Shown piece after piece: positions 8,837 to 18,813 of a stretch of DNA of 64,000 bases; positions within the stretch are counted from its first letter, which is position 1; the number at the start of each line of letters is the position of its first letter. Made by a program: the position numbers and the translations under genes. The DNA comes from Candidatus Accumulibacter sp. ACC003 (lineage in GTDB: Bacteria > Pseudomonadota > Gammaproteobacteria > Burkholderiales > Rhodocyclaceae): assembly GCF_907163085.1 (NCBI RefSeq), contig NZ_CAJQTX010000010.1, positions 1-64,000 of the forward strand, read 5' to 3'. The notes beneath the pieces were generated by a model that was not told where the DNA came from, did no database searches, and saw nothing but the letters and a program-made list of their open reading frames with translations.

Positions 8837-11695
8837 TCATGGCGCTCTCGCTTGGCTTGGCGGCAGCGGCTCTGCCGGCGCTTCTGGCAGCGGCTGCTCT
8901 TCTCGGGGCGGCACCGGCGCCAGATAGCTGGCGGCCAGGACCAGCAGCGCGACGCCGATCAGCGACGCGCTCCACGTCGCGGTACCGGCGTTGGCCAGGT
9001 CGAGCGCCAGCAGCTTCAGGCCGACGACGGCGAGCAGCGCGAAACCGGCGTACCAGCCCTGGCGGCGACGCAAGCGCGTGGCGCGGATCATCACGGCCAG
9101 CGCCAGTGCCGACCACAAGACGCTCAGCAAGCCCTGCAGCAGGCCCGAGTGAAACAGCGCCTGCGCCTGAAACGGCACGCCACCCCAGTGATGCGCGATG
9201 CGCGCGGCGAGCGTGCTGATCCACAGCAGCGCCAGCAGCGCCGGCAGCGCGCGCAGGCGCATGCCGGCCGGCCAGCCCGCTAGCGGCGCCGCGCGCAGGC
9301 CAGCGAGCCAGCCGTGCAGTGCAGCCAGGACCAGCAGCTGCGTCGCATCGAAGGCGTTGAACAACGGCAGGTACGACAGACCCGAGCCGCCACCCGCATG
9401 GCTGACGTTGGCGACGACCGACCAGCACGCGGCGGCCAGCGCCAGCGGCCAGGTCGCCGCGCCACGATAGGCCGCCAGCTGTGCGGCGAACGGCCACTGG
9501 CGATGCGCCGCGTCGGGCAGGCGAATGCCGATCGCCGCCAGCAGCCCCCAGCCGAGCAACGGCCACAGGCTGACGCCTGATGCCAGACGCTGCGCCAGCC
9601 AGGCCAGTTCGTTGCCGGCGATGAGCAGCAACAACCACCAGGCCGCGACGTGGCGCGCGGCAACGAGTTGCGGCATCGCCGCCCCGGCCTCGCCGGCCGC
9701 TCCCCGGCCGGCTTTTTCCTGCCGGGCCAGAATCCAGTAGTGCAGCGCCAGCGCGCCGGGAACGACAACCAGCATGGCGCCGGCCAGCGCGTGCCCGTCG
9801 CGCAGCACCGCCGCGGCGCTGAGCAGCCACAGCAAGGGCAACAGCAAGGCCGCGGCCCAACGCGCCGCCGGCCATCGCCGGGCGCCACCGTAGAGTTCCA
9901 GAGCCGCCAGCGACAACGCTCCAAAGAGCAGCAACAGGGGGATTTGCAGCGCCGACGGTGCGAAGGCATCGATCTCGCGGCCAGCCGTCGCGAACCACCA
10001 CAGCAAGGCCCAGGCGAGCAACAGCGACGACGGCAGAAGTGGCTTCGCCGACGCGTGCAAGAGGCGCGCTCCAGCCAGACCGGCGGCAGCGATCAGCACG
10101 CCACCCAGACAGACGTCGTTGAATAGCGGTCGCGCATGTTCCAGCTCGCCCAGACCGGCCAGGAACGAAGCGCCTGCCAGGAACTGCATCGCCGACCCGA
10201 AGGCCTGCGCGACACGTCGCTGTTGGCGCACGCCGAACCACAGCACGGCGACGCCTTCGACCGCCCACAAGGCCGAAGTGACCTGCGCGCCAAAGGCCAG
10301 CGGCACGGCCAGGGTCAGGAAGGCGATGGCGATCGCCAGATGACAGCGCTCGAGCAGGCGCAGTTGGGCGTCGCGACGGCGGTAGAGGACGACCCACCAG
10401 CCGAGGTAGTAGACGCTCGCCAGCAGCGCGCTGAGCGCCAGGCCATAGCGGTCGTCGCCGAGCAGCGCTGCCTGCAGGGCGCTGCCGGCGAGCGGCGTTC
10501 CGAAGAGCAGGATGCCCTCGCCCCAGCCCTTCCAGCCCGGCGCGCGCAACAGTGCGGTCAGTGGCGAGGCCGCCGAATACATTACGCAGAAGGCGATCAG
10601 GAAGCCCTGGATCAGCAGATAATGCGCCGGCCGATACAGTTCGATCGCCCAGCTCATGCCAACCACCAGGGTCAACACAAAACCGGCGATATTGAGCCGC
10701 CGCCAGGCATGCACCCAGCCGATGCCGAGAACGAAGGCGTTGAGCAAGCTGAAGTAAGCGAACAACAGTCGCGGATCGGCGCTGTTTGCCGCCGCCAGCA
10801 ACGGCGCCAGAAAAGCGCCGGCGATGCCGAAGACCGCCAGCAGCTCACCTTGCTGACGCGTCGCGAGGACGACGCAGGCGACGCCGAGCGCGGCGAACAA
10901 CGCGAAAGCGCTGGCTTCGCCAAGCATCGCGTAGCGGCCGAGCATGAAATAGACCAGCAGATAGTGGATCGCCAGACCGCCGCCCTGCAGCGCCAGCCCG
11001 AACATCTGCTGCGTCGGTGGCGCCGGCTGTGGTGCCGACTTTTGCGCCTGCGACCAGCCGAAGAGCAGCATCGCCAGACCGCCGACGGCAGCCAGCAACA
11101 GGCGCAGCGGCACCGGCAGCAAGCCGAGCTCGGCGGCCAGCCGCAATCCCGAAGCGACGCCAAAAAAGAGCAGGACGACGCCGACCTTGGCCAGCAGATT
11201 GCCGGCCAGCAGTCGCGACCACCAGGATGTCGGCGGCGCCGCGCTGGAGCCGTCCAAGGTCGCCGCGGCGCTGTCCAGCGCGGCCGACAAGGCTGGCAAA
11301 CGCGACTCGCGCTCAGCGACGGCTGGCGCTGCGGCAGGCGAATCGCCGGCCGTCGCCGGCTCGCTCAAAGGCGGCGCGGCATCGGCAGTGGTGGTCGCTA
11401 CCCAGCTCGCGGCCGGCGGCACGCCGTCGGGCGTCGTCGCCGGCGCGCCGCGGCGCACGGCCAGTTCGGCGCGCAGCGCCTGCGACTCGCGATAAAGCCA
11501 GTCGACCTGTGCCTCGAGCGTCTGCAAGCGCTGCTCTTGCGCCGACAGTGGCAGCGGCGCGTTGCCCTGGCGCCTGGCCAGGCGCTGCGCCGCTTCCCTG
11601 GCGATCAACACGCCGAGAACGCCACCGAGCAGCGCCCCGGCGATCCCGAGCAGACTGCCGAAGGCCGCTCCGAGGACGAGTCCGAGAAGCCACAT
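8837..11695 (-). CDS. DUF2339 large polytopic membrane protein
   Basis: The 952-residue protein opens with a glycine-rich transmembrane helix (residues 3-35). A charged region with a coiled-coil look follows (about 50-90, LQTLEAQVDWLYRES), then a low-complexity Ala/Pro linker to about 175. After that come roughly 20 or more hydrophobic helices to the C-terminus. The start at TNLLAKVGVVLLFFGVASGLR-like sequence (LLAKVGVVLLFFGVA) matches DUF2339 proteins, which have no firmly known role and are found in many Gram-negative inner membranes. It ends 13 bases before ubiA and starts 37 bases after the MFS-PlsC gene, so it may belong to the same transcript. Confidence 0.8.
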   Translation of the reverse strand: MWLLGLVLGAAFGSLLGIAGALLGGVLGVLIAREAAQRLARRQGNAPLPLSAQEQRLQTLEAQVDWLYRESQALRAELAVRRGAPATTPDGVPPAASWVATTTADAAPPLSEPATAGDSPAAAPAVAERESRLPALSAALDSAAATLDGSSAAPPTSWWSRLLAGNLLAKVGVVLLFFGVASGLRLAAELGLLPVPLRLLLAAVGGLAMLLFGWSQAQKSAPQPAPPTQQMFGLALQGGGLAIHYLLVYFMLGRYAMLGEASAFALFAALGVACVVLATRQQGELLAVFGIAGAFLAPLLAAANSADPRLLFAYFSLLNAFVLGIGWVHAWRRLNIAGFVLTLVVGMSWAIELYRPAHYLLIQGFLIAFCVMYSAASPLTALLRAPGWKGWGEGILLFGTPLAGSALQAALLGDDRYGLALSALLASVYYLGWWVVLYRRRDAQLRLLERCHLAIAIAFLTLAVPLAFGAQVTSALWAVEGVAVLWFGVRQQRRVAQAFGSAMQFLAGASFLAGLGELEHARPLFNDVCLGGVLIAAAGLAGARLLHASAKPLLPSSLLLAWALLWWFATAGREIDAFAPSALQIPLLLLFGALSLAALELYGGARRWPAARWAAALLLPLLWLLSAAAVLRDGHALAGAMLVVVPGALALHYWILARQEKAGRGAAGEAGAAMPQLVAARHVAAWWLLLLIAGNELAWLAQRLASGVSLWPLLGWGLLAAIGIRLPDAAHRQWPFAAQLAAYRGAATWPLALAAACWSVVANVSHAGGGSGLSYLPLFNAFDATQLLVLAALHGWLAGLRAAPLAGWPAGMRLRALPALLALLWISTLAARIAHHWGGVPFQAQALFHSGLLQGLLSVLWSALALAVMIRATRLRRRQGWYAGFALLAVVGLKLLALDLANAGTATWSASLIGVALLVLAASYLAPVPPREEQPLPEAPAEPLPPSQARAP

Positions 11696-11731
11696 ACGAG
11701 CCTCCTTCGCGCTCTGCGAGAATTCCTGTGG

Positions 11732-13615
11732 CTACTGCCAGTCGCCGCGCAAACCCACCACCAGCTCGCGCAGCCGCTCGGGGGTCGCTTCTTCGGGCGC
11801 CACCGCCGGGCCGACGCTCAGCGCGATCTTCGAGAACAGCCCGAGGAGCCGCCGCGGCTTGCTCATCGCCGGCCCGCCCTGGCGACTGAAGAAGCTGCCC
11901 CACAGGCCTTGCAACGCCATCGGAACGACCGCCACCGGCGTCCGTTCGACGATCTGCTGGACGCCCGGGCGGAAGGGATAGGTCTCGCCGCTGTCGGTAA
12001 TCCGCCCTTCCGGGAAGATCGCCACCAGCTCGCCCTCGGCGAGCGCTTTGGCGACTTCCTCGAAGGCCGCTGCCATCATCGCCCGGTCTTCGCGAGCCGG
12101 CGCGATCGGGATGGCACGCATATGGCGGAAAACGAAGCTGATCAGTGGCAGCCGGTAGATGCGATGATCCATCACGAAGCGGATCGGCCGCCGGCTCGCC
12201 GCGGCGATGACGATCGGGTCGACAAAGCTGACGTGGTTGCAGACCAGCACCGCCGCGCCCTCGTCCGGGATGTTCGCCAGCCCTTTCTGCTGCAGGCGGT
12301 ACACCGAGTGAATCAGCAGCCAGGCGATGAAGCGCAGCATGAACTCGGGAACCAGGCTGTAGATATAGATTGCCACCGCCGCGTTGCACAGCGCGGCAAT
12401 GCCGAACAAGGCCGGGATCGAGACGCCGTTGCCGAGCAGGCCGGCGGCCGCCAGCGCACCGCAGACCATGAACAGCGCGTTCAGAATGTTGTTGGCGGCG
12501 ATGATTCGCGCCCGCTGTTCGGGGGCGCTGCGCAACTGGATCAGCGCGTACAGCGGCACGATGAAGAAACCGCCGAAAAGCCCGAGCGCGAAGAGGTCGA
12601 AAAGAACCCGCCAGGTTTCGTGCATGGCGAGCACGCCCAGGAGCGGCAAGGGCGCGCCGGCGGGCAGCAGAGCCGGTGAAGCGAAAGCCAGGTCGATGCC
12701 AAAAATCGTCAGCCCGATCGAGCCGAAAGGCACCAGGCCGACTTCGACGTGCCCGGCCGACAGCCGGTCGCAGAGCAGCGAGCCGAGACCGATGCCGACG
12801 GTGAACACCGCCAGCAGCAGCGTCACGGTGCTCTCGTTGCCGCCGAGAACGTCCTTCGCGTAGACCGGAAACTGCGCCAGAAACAGCGCACCGTAGAGCC
12901 AGAACCACGAGATGCCGAGAATCGACAGAAAGACCGTCCGGTTCTGGCGGGCAAAGCCGACGTTGCGCCAGGTTTCGGTAAACGGGTTGAGGCCGACGAG
13001 CAGCTCGGGCGCTGGCGCCGGCGCTGCCGGTATGCCACGGCTGCACAGATAGCCGAGCACCGCCACCAGCAGCCCGGCAAGCGCGATCCAGGTGGTCGCA
13101 CCGTCGACCGCGGCGAGCAGACCGCCAGCCAGCGTGCCGATGAGGATGGCGACGAAGGTCCCCGACTCGACCAGCGCGTTGCCGCCGACGAGTTCGTCCT
13201 CGTGTAGATGCTGCGGCAGGATGGCGTACTTGACCGGCCCGAACAGTGCCGATTGCAGGCCGAGCAGAAACAGCGCGGCGAGCAGCACCTCGAGGCTGTG
13301 CAGCACGAAGCCGAGCAAGGCGACGCCCATGATGAGGATTTCGAGCAGCTTGGTCAGGCGCGCCAGCCGGGCCTTGTCGTACTTGTCGGCGAGCTGTCCG
13401 GCGGTCGCCGAGAAGAGGAAGAACGGCAGGATGAAAATCCCCGCCGCCAGGTTGGTCAGCACTGCCGGTGTCAGCGTCGTCCAGCTCGTCGCCTGGAAGG
13501 TCAGCAGGACCACCAGCGCGTTCTTGAACAGGTTGTCGTTGAAGGCGCCGAGAAACTGCGTGCCAAAAAAAGGCGCGAAACGACGCGTTTTGAGCAGAGC
13601 AAACTGGGAACTCAT
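11732..13615 (-). CDS. MFS transporter (LplT-like) fused to PlsC-type acyltransferase
   Basis: The 627-residue protein has two parts. Residues 1-410 form a 12-helix major facilitator domain starting LLKTRRFAPFFGTQFLGAFNDN, the signature of lysophospholipid transporter LplT-type proteins. Residues about 430-627 form a 1-acyl-glycerol-phosphate acyltransferase domain with the HX4D catalytic motif in NHVSFVDP and the acceptor-site motif FPEGRITD. The fusion fits phospholipid salvage: lysophospholipid is flipped inward and then re-acylated. The related Aas proteins also carry an acyl-ACP synthetase domain, which is absent here. The start overlaps the stop of the amidohydrolase gene (ATGA), which indicates coupled expression. 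Confidence 0.85.
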   Translation of the reverse strand: MSSQFALLKTRRFAPFFGTQFLGAFNDNLFKNALVVLLTFQATSWTTLTPAVLTNLAAGIFILPFFLFSATAGQLADKYDKARLARLTKLLEILIMGVALLGFVLHSLEVLLAALFLLGLQSALFGPVKYAILPQHLHEDELVGGNALVESGTFVAILIGTLAGGLLAAVDGATTWIALAGLLVAVLGYLCSRGIPAAPAPAPELLVGLNPFTETWRNVGFARQNRTVFLSILGISWFWLYGALFLAQFPVYAKDVLGGNESTVTLLLAVFTVGIGLGSLLCDRLSAGHVEVGLVPFGSIGLTIFGIDLAFASPALLPAGAPLPLLGVLAMHETWRVLFDLFALGLFGGFFIVPLYALIQLRSAPEQRARIIAANNILNALFMVCGALAAAGLLGNGVSIPALFGIAALCNAAVAIYIYSLVPEFMLRFIAWLLIHSVYRLQQKGLANIPDEGAAVLVCNHVSFVDPIVIAAASRRPIRFVMDHRIYRLPLISFVFRHMRAIPIAPAREDRAMMAAAFEEVAKALAEGELVAIFPEGRITDSGETYPFRPGVQQIVERTPVAVVPMALQGLWGSFFSRQGGPAMSKPRRLLGLFSKIALSVGPAVAPEEATPERLRELVVGLRGDWQ

Positions 13616-14853
13616 GCGGGGTTCCTTTCAAAGAAAGCGCGGGTCTCGAAAACCGCTGGCGCGAAGCGCTGCGCAGCCACCGACAGCTGGCGCTTGAGGA
13701 CAAAGTCAAAAAGTAGGGGATTATGCTGCCGGATGGTCTCGAGCACCGCCACCGCCGACGACGGCAGCATGCCACGCTCGGCGAACTCGCTGGGCGAAAT
13801 CAGCGGCACGATGCCGGGCAAGGGATAGTCCGAACCGTTGAGCAAGCGCGGATGCCACTCGCTGCGCTCGATGACCGTGCGCACGATGTCGACGCTGCGG
13901 TTACGCAGGGTCAGCGCCGAGATGTCGGCAAACAGCTTTTTTTCATAGCGCGCTTCGCCCATCAGCCGGGCAAAGAGCTCAAAGCACGACCGTTCCGGGC
14001 CGTTCGGCCCGTGATCCAGATCGACTGCGCTGCCGATCGACGCGCAATGCGCAACGACGACGCGCACGCCGTGCTCGAGCGGCCGACGCAGCAGCAAGGG
14101 GTTGCCGAAAGCTTGCTGATCGCCGCCATGGACGGCCTTTTCCTCGCCGGCGTGAGTGATCAGCGGCAAGTCGTGGCTGGCCAGTGCCGCGTAGAAGCGG
14201 TCGCAACGCGCTGACGACGGATCGATACCCATCGCTGGCGGCAGCCACTTGAGCGCGCGTGCGCCACCGCGCACCGCCGCGGCGAGCGCCTCGACGCAAT
14301 CTCGACGATACGGATGAATCGATGCTGCCCACTCGAAGACCTGCGGATGGCGGGCGGCGACCGCCTGTGCGTAAGCGTTCGGCGTGTAGAAGGAACTGCG
14401 CTCGCGGTCGGCGCGACCGTCGACGTCGTGAAAGCGGTCGAAAGCGAAGAGCAGCAGTCGGGCACCCGGCTGCAGGCCGTCGACGAGATTCTGCAGGCGC
14501 TCGACGTAGCTGTCGTCGATTCGCCCGGGTGCATCGTGCACGCAAGCGGCGTTCAGATAGAACAGGCGCTGCGCGTACTGCAGCGGGTTGAAGATGCTCG
14601 CCATGCGCGGATTGACCTCGATGCCGCTGCCCGAATCGCCGCTACCGACGAGATGCACGTGCACGTCCATGAAACGCGTCGGGTCGACTCCCGCCCACGC
14701 CGACTGAACCAGTTCGTGCGTCGCCGTTGCCGCCGGCAGCGCCGCCTGACAGGCGTTGAACAGCGCCGGTGAACGCCGCGCCAGCAGCGCCACGACGCTC
14801 ACCCCGCCAAGCGCCAGGCCAGCAGCCAGGAAAGCGCGACGCCGCCGCTTCAT
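13612..14853 (-). CDS. Amidohydrolase-family metal-dependent hydrolase with N-terminal export signal
   Basis: The start at 14853 gives a polybasic, Tat-like N-terminus (MKRRRRAFLAAGLALGG) and about 413 residues. The frame continues 23 codons upstream but that stretch overlaps the ArsR gene. TIM-barrel amidohydrolase-2 signatures are visible: DVHVHLVG (metal-binding HxH), ALKWLPP, ITHAGEE, VVAHCAS and NGSDYPLPG (the late metal-ligand Asp). The family includes decarboxylases and hydrolases of varied substrates; this one is not identified. Export would put it in the periplasm. It is coupled to the downstream MFS-PlsC gene by a four-base overlap. Confidence 0.75.
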   Translation of the reverse strand: MKRRRRAFLAAGLALGGVSVVALLARRSPALFNACQAALPAATATHELVQSAWAGVDPTRFMDVHVHLVGSGDSGSGIEVNPRMASIFNPLQYAQRLFYLNAACVHDAPGRIDDSYVERLQNLVDGLQPGARLLLFAFDRFHDVDGRADRERSSFYTPNAYAQAVAARHPQVFEWAASIHPYRRDCVEALAAAVRGGARALKWLPPAMGIDPSSARCDRFYAALASHDLPLITHAGEEKAVHGGDQQAFGNPLLLRRPLEHGVRVVVAHCASIGSAVDLDHGPNGPERSCFELFARLMGEARYEKKLFADISALTLRNRSVDIVRTVIERSEWHPRLLNGSDYPLPGIVPLISPSEFAERGMLPSSAVAVLETIRQHNPLLFDFVLKRQLSVAAQRFAPAVFETRAFFERNPA

Positions 14854-14890
14854 CGCCACTCGCGGGTCGGCCGCCGACGCCTGCCGCGAC

Positions 14891-15202
14891 TCACGTCGAC
14901 TGCCGCAGATAGTCGAGCACATTACCCAGGCATTCTTCGAGGAAGGCCTTGTTGATCCAGAAATAGACCTCCTTGCCCAGTTTCTCGGAAAGCAGGACGT
15001 CGGCGTCGCGCAAGGTCTTCAGATGATGCGAAACGGTCGACCGGGCCAGCGTCGACACCTCGGCGATCTGGCCGACGTTGAGGCGCTCACCCGGCTCGAA
15101 GAGCAGCAGAATACGCTGGCGATGCTCGTCGCCAAGCGCCGCGAAAACCCTCGACATCGCCTGCCACTGGCGCGGAATCGTCCGACTGTAATCATCCAAC
15201 AT
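14891..15202 (-). CDS. ArsR-family winged-helix regulator
   Basis: The 103-residue protein is almost entirely a winged helix-turn-helix: MSRVFAALGDEHRQRILLLF, then the recognition helix in TLARSTVSHHLKTLRDADVL and a wing (LGKEVYFWIN). It has no obvious cysteine metal site in the usual ELCVCDL position, which reads LNVGQIAEV here, so it is probably a non-metal member of the family. It sits 37 bases upstream of the amidohydrolase gene and may control the operon running down to ubiA. The effector is unknown. Confidence 0.88.
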   Translation of the reverse strand: MLDDYSRTIPRQWQAMSRVFAALGDEHRQRILLLFEPGERLNVGQIAEVSTLARSTVSHHLKTLRDADVLLSEKLGKEVYFWINKAFLEECLGNVLDYLRQST

Positions 15203-15252
15203 CGTTGCTCCTCAGGGACCGGTTGGCGAAAGAGCCGTAGCAAACATGTCGA

Positions 15253-15276
15253 TGAGTGTAGTCATATCGATACTCA
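15253..15276. promoter_or_regulatory. Possible ArsR operator (weak dyad)
   Basis: About 50 bases upstream of the ArsR start is a dyad with TGAGT and ACTCA arms separated by 14 bases, within an AT-richer patch containing ATATCGAT. Small ArsR-type regulators often repress their own promoter through such sites. The arms are short, so this is only a candidate. Confidence 0.25.
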
Positions 15277-15491
15277 AGTCAAGAGGGAATTCGGCGGGCA
15301 GCGATCGATCTTCGAGCGTGAGCAGAGGCCATCGCCGATCGCCGGCACGACACAAACACGCCGCGGCGAACGGCAGCCGAGCGGCGTCCGTGTAGAATCG
15401 GCGCGTGGCGATCGCCTGCGGGCGCTCGGACATGCGGAGCAAGAAGAAGGTCTGCCGCTTCGGCAATAGTTTTCACCGGGAGATAGACAAC

Positions 15492-15959
15492 ATGGGTTTA
15501 CTCGATTCTGTCCTGGGCTCTGTCCTCGGCGGCCAGCAGTCTGCAAATGGCGGCCAGGGCGCTGGTCTGGCGGGCTTCGTCGGCGCGCCGCTGCGCAACC
15601 CGCAACTTCTGCAAGCGCTCGCCGAATTACTCGGCAACGATGGCGCCAGCGGCGGCCTCGGCGGCTTGCTGGCGCGATTCCAGAAGGCCGGCCTCGGCGA
15701 TATCATCGGCTCATGGATCGCTGCGGGTCCGAACCAGGCCATTTCGGGTGAGCAGATCAGCCAGGCACTGGGAGCCAATACGGTCGCCGACCTGGCCGGC
15801 AAGATGGGCGCCAGCTCGAGCGATACAGCCAGCCAGCTGTCGCAACTCCTGCCCGGCTTAATCGACCAACTGACCCCGGCCGGCGAAGCGCCGCCGGCCG
15901 GCCTGGGTAACAGTAAGGATTTGCTGGGATTACTCGGCGGCTTGCTGAGCAGATCCTAG
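15492..15959 (+). CDS. yidB: YidB-like protein (DUF937)
   Basis: The frame is open from 15405, but the ATG at 15492 is preceded by a GGGAG Shine-Dalgarno element and gives the standard N-terminus MGLLDSVLGSVLGG. The 155-residue product is rich in Gly, Ala, Leu and Gln. It has the family core RNPQLLQALAELL, then GSWIAAGPNQAISGEQISQALG and GLGDIIGSWI. YidB/DUF937 proteins are cytosolic and of uncertain role; structures of the family show a helical homeodomain-like fold. It is transcribed alone and converges on pstB. Confidence 0.88.
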   Translation: MGLLDSVLGSVLGGQQSANGGQGAGLAGFVGAPLRNPQLLQALAELLGNDGASGGLGGLLARFQKAGLGDIIGSWIAAGPNQAISGEQISQALGANTVADLAGKMGASSSDTASQLSQLLPGLIDQLTPAGEAPPAGLGNSKDLLGLLGGLLSRS

Positions 15960-15975
15960 CCAGCCGCGCTCGCAA

Positions 15976-15998
15976 GCCGGGGCAGCCAGCCCCCCGGC
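15976..15998. terminator. GC-rich hairpin between convergent yidB and pstB
   Basis: GCCGGGG and CCCCGGC arms enclose a nine-base loop, in the 49-base gap between two convergent genes. There is no T-run after either arm, so it is at best a weak bidirectional terminator. Confidence 0.35.
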
Positions 15999-16008
15999 AC
16001 CGGCGAGC

Positions 16009-16800
16009 TCAGCCAAAACGGCCGGTGATGTAGTCTTCGGTATGCTTGACGGTCGGTTTCACGAACAGCTGGCTGGTGGGACCGAACTCGATCAATTCGC
16101 CGAGGTACATGAAGGCGGTGTAGTCGGAGATCCGTCCGGCCTGCTGCATGTTGTGAGTGACGATGGCGATGCTGTATTCGCTCTTGAGTTCATTGATCAG
16201 CTCCTCGACCTTGGCCGTCGAGATCGGATCGAGCGCCGAAGTGGGCTCGTCGAGCAGGACGATCTCGGGCTTCACCGCCACCGCGCGGGCAATGCACAAG
16301 CGCTGCTGCTGACCACCGGAAAGCGATAGGCCACTCTGCGACAACTTGTCCTTGACCTCCTCCCACAAGGCGGCCTTGCGCAGAGCCCATTCGACGCGAT
16401 CATCCATCTCGCTCTTTGAAAACCTTTCGTAGAGACGGACCCCGAAGGCAATGTTGTCATAGATGGTCATTGGAAACGGCGTCGGCTTCTGGAAAACCAT
16501 GCCAATCTTGGCCCGCACCAGGTTGACGTCCTGTTTCTTGTCGAGCAGGTTCATGCCCCTGAACAGAATCTCGCCTTCTGCGCGCTGGCCGGGATAAAGG
16601 TCGTACATGCGGTTGAAGGTGCGCAAGAGCGTGGACTTGCCGCAACCCGACGGACCGATGAAGGCGGTCACGCGGTGGCGGGCAATATCCAGATTGACCG
16701 CGTTCAGGCCTTTGAAATGGCCGTAGTAGAAATCCAGATTGCGGACTTGTAAAGCGGCGTGTTCGCCGATTTGGGCGGCGGACCGGGATGTTGCGGGCAT
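16009..16800 (-). CDS. pstB: Phosphate ABC transporter ATP-binding protein
   Basis: This 263-residue ATPase drives high-affinity phosphate uptake with PstS, PstC and PstA. The Walker A motif is GPSGCGKST (about residues 49-57). The phosphate-type signature [14 protein letters not shown] is present, along with the ABC signature LSGGQQQRL, Walker [14 protein letters not shown] and the switch histidine in IVTHNMQQA. Length and motifs are standard. It is the last gene of the phoU-phoB-phoR-pstSCAB run, 15 bases after pstA. Confidence 0.97.
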   Translation of the reverse strand: MPATSRSAAQIGEHAALQVRNLDFYYGHFKGLNAVNLDIARHRVTAFIGPSGCGKSTLLRTFNRMYDLYPGQRAEGEILFRGMNLLDKKQDVNLVRAKIGMVFQKPTPFPMTIYDNIAFGVRLYERFSKSEMDDRVEWALRKAALWEEVKDKLSQSGLSLSGGQQQRLCIARAVAVKPEIVLLDEPTSALDPISTAKVEELINELKSEYSIAIVTHNMQQAGRISDYTAFMYLGELIEFGPTSQLFVKPTVKHTEDYITGRFG

Positions 16801-16815
16801 ACGGTACTCCAGGGA

Positions 16816-17658
16816 TCAGGGGGTGTTGGTTTGGCGAAAGAGCAGCCGCGCGCCGACGTTGATGGCCAGCACCAGCAGGGCGATCAGCAAGGCGCCGCCC
16901 CAAGCCAGATGGACCCAGTTATCGTACGGACTCATCGCGAACTGAAAGATCACCACGGGCAGATTGCCCATCGGTTGCGACATGTCGGTGCTGAAGAACT
17001 GGTTGTTGAGCGCCGTGAACAGCAGCGGTGCGGTCTCGCCGGTCACTCGCGCGATGGCCAGGAGAATGCCCGTCACGACGCCGGCGCGGACCGAGCGCAA
17101 GCTCACCTTCAGCGACACCTGCCAACGCGGCGCACCGACGGCGAACGCCGCTTCACGCAGGCTGGCAGGTACCAGGCGGAGCATGTTCTCGGTGGTCCGT
17201 ACGACCACCGGGATGGCAATCAGGGACAAGGCCACGGAACCGGCCCAGCCCGAGAAGCCGCCCAAAGTCACCACCATCAGCGCGTAGACGAACAGGCCGA
17301 TGACGATCGACGGCGCCGACAACATGATGTCGGTAACGAAGCGCGTGCTGGCGGCAAACTTCGAGGTATCGCCGAACTCGGCCAGGTAAATGCCGGCGAG
17401 GATGCCGATCGGCGTCGACACGCCGGTCGTCAAGCCGACGATCAGCAGGCTGCCGACGATGGCGTTGCGCAGGCCGCCAGCCGCGGAACCAGGTGCCGGC
17501 GTGTCGTGCGTGAAGAAATCCCAGCTCAAAGCGGCGAAACCCCTGGAGAACAGCGTCCACAGGATCCACATCAATGCCGCCAGACCGAAAGCCATGGCGA
17601 TCATCGACACGCCGATGCCCAGGCGATTGATCAGCAGGCGACGTCCATACACATTCAT
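16816..17658 (-). CDS. pstA: Phosphate ABC transporter permease
   Basis: The 280-residue inner-membrane protein has six predicted helices and the ABC permease loop around AAFAVGAPRWQVSLKVSLR. The segment GGLRNAIVGSLLIVG and the following GIYLAEFG are characteristic of PstA. It pairs with PstC to form the phosphate channel. The gene starts 14 bases after pstC ends, so the two are very probably translated from one mRNA. Confidence 0.95.
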   Translation of the reverse strand: MNVYGRRLLINRLGIGVSMIAMAFGLAALMWILWTLFSRGFAALSWDFFTHDTPAPGSAAGGLRNAIVGSLLIVGLTTGVSTPIGILAGIYLAEFGDTSKFAASTRFVTDIMLSAPSIVIGLFVYALMVVTLGGFSGWAGSVALSLIAIPVVVRTTENMLRLVPASLREAAFAVGAPRWQVSLKVSLRSVRAGVVTGILLAIARVTGETAPLLFTALNNQFFSTDMSQPMGNLPVVIFQFAMSPYDNWVHLAWGGALLIALLVLAINVGARLLFRQTNTP

Positions 17659-17672
17659 ACCGAAATCTCCGC

Positions 17673-18671
17673 TCAGTTGCCTTGCCTGGCGTTGGCGCGT
17701 TGAACGAGCCAGCGCGACAATCCCAGAACCAGAAAAGTGATGACAAACAGGACCAGGCCAAGCGCGAACAGCGACGACGTATGCAGGCCGGGATCGGCCT
17801 CGCCGAACTCGTTGGCCAATACCGAGGCAATCGAGTTGCCGGGTGAGAAAAGGCTGGTGGCGATGCGATTGGCGTTGCCGATGACGAAAGTGACGGCCAT
17901 CGTCTCGCCCAGCGCGCGTCCCAGCCCGAGCATGATGCCGCCGATCACACCGACCCGCGTGTAGGGCAGAACGATATTCCAGACCACCTCCCAGGTCGTA
18001 CAGCCAACGCCATACGCCGATTCCTTGAGCACCGGCGGCACGGTCTCGAAGACGTCACGCATCACCGAGGCGATGAACGGGATGACCATCAGCGCCAGGA
18101 CGATGCCCGCCGCCAGGATACTGACGCCGATCGGCGGCCCGGCGACCAGACCACCGATCAGCGGCAGATCGCCGAACAGCGACTGCAGCCAGGGCTGCAC
18201 ATGGCTGGCGAACAAGGGCGCGAAGATGAACAAGCCCCAGATGCCGTAGATGATCGAAGGAATTCCGGCCAGCAGTTCGATGGCGGTGCCAAGCGGCCGC
18301 CGCAGCCAGACCGGGCAGCTTTCGGTCAGGAACAGGGCGATGCCGAAGCTCACCGGCACGCCGATCAGCAAGGCGATCAGCGAGGTGCTGATCGTGCCGT
18401 AAATCGAGATCAGCGCACCGAAGCGATCGTCCGGGACGCTCCACACGTCGCTCCACAGGAAGGCCGCACCGAAGGCCCGGAAGGTCGGCAGCGCCTCGAT
18501 CGTCAGCGAAATCAGGATGCCCGCCAGCGCCGCCAGCACGAGCACAGCGAAGAGCAGCGTGAGCCGATGAAAGAGCCGATCCTGGCGCTTGAAAACGTCG
18601 ATCTGCGGCGCCTGCACGTCAAGCGGGCGGCGCACCGCCATGCCACTCATTTCCAGCGTACTCATCTTCAA
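17673..18671 (-). CDS. pstC: Phosphate ABC transporter permease
   Basis: The 332-residue protein has a polar N-terminus of about 35 residues before six predicted helices. PstC landmarks include [35 protein letters not shown] (quoted here in parts: [16 protein letters not shown]) and the EAA loop [16 protein letters not shown]. Upstream in-frame ATGs at residues 1, 3, 8 and 11 leave the exact start open by about ten codons. It lies 142 bases after pstS, a gap that could hold a processing or attenuation site, although I see no clear hairpin. Confidence 0.94.
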   Translation of the reverse strand: MKMSTLEMSGMAVRRPLDVQAPQIDVFKRQDRLFHRLTLLFAVLVLAALAGILISLTIEALPTFRAFGAAFLWSDVWSVPDDRFGALISIYGTISTSLIALLIGVPVSFGIALFLTESCPVWLRRPLGTAIELLAGIPSIIYGIWGLFIFAPLFASHVQPWLQSLFGDLPLIGGLVAGPPIGVSILAAGIVLALMVIPFIASVMRDVFETVPPVLKESAYGVGCTTWEVVWNIVLPYTRVGVIGGIMLGLGRALGETMAVTFVIGNANRIATSLFSPGNSIASVLANEFGEADPGLHTSSLFALGLVLFVITFLVLGLSRWLVQRANARQGN

Positions 18672-18813
18672 TGCCTCCCGGCTCCGACGAGCCGCTTAAG
18701 GGTCATGACCATTGGCGACCGCCACGATGATGAAAGCCGCGACGCCTTCGCGCCACTTGCCGTGCGCCGTCCGGCTGGCAGGCCGGAAGCGTTCGACTGG
18801 CGGGGCGCTGGCG

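Noticed and set aside
8826-10397. Long frames overlapping the DUF2339 gene on both strands (for example 10136-12679 plus strand)
   Set aside because: Their products are rich in Arg, Gln and Gly from GC-rich antisense reading and have no motif. The DUF2339 and MFS-PlsC frames have clear membrane domains.
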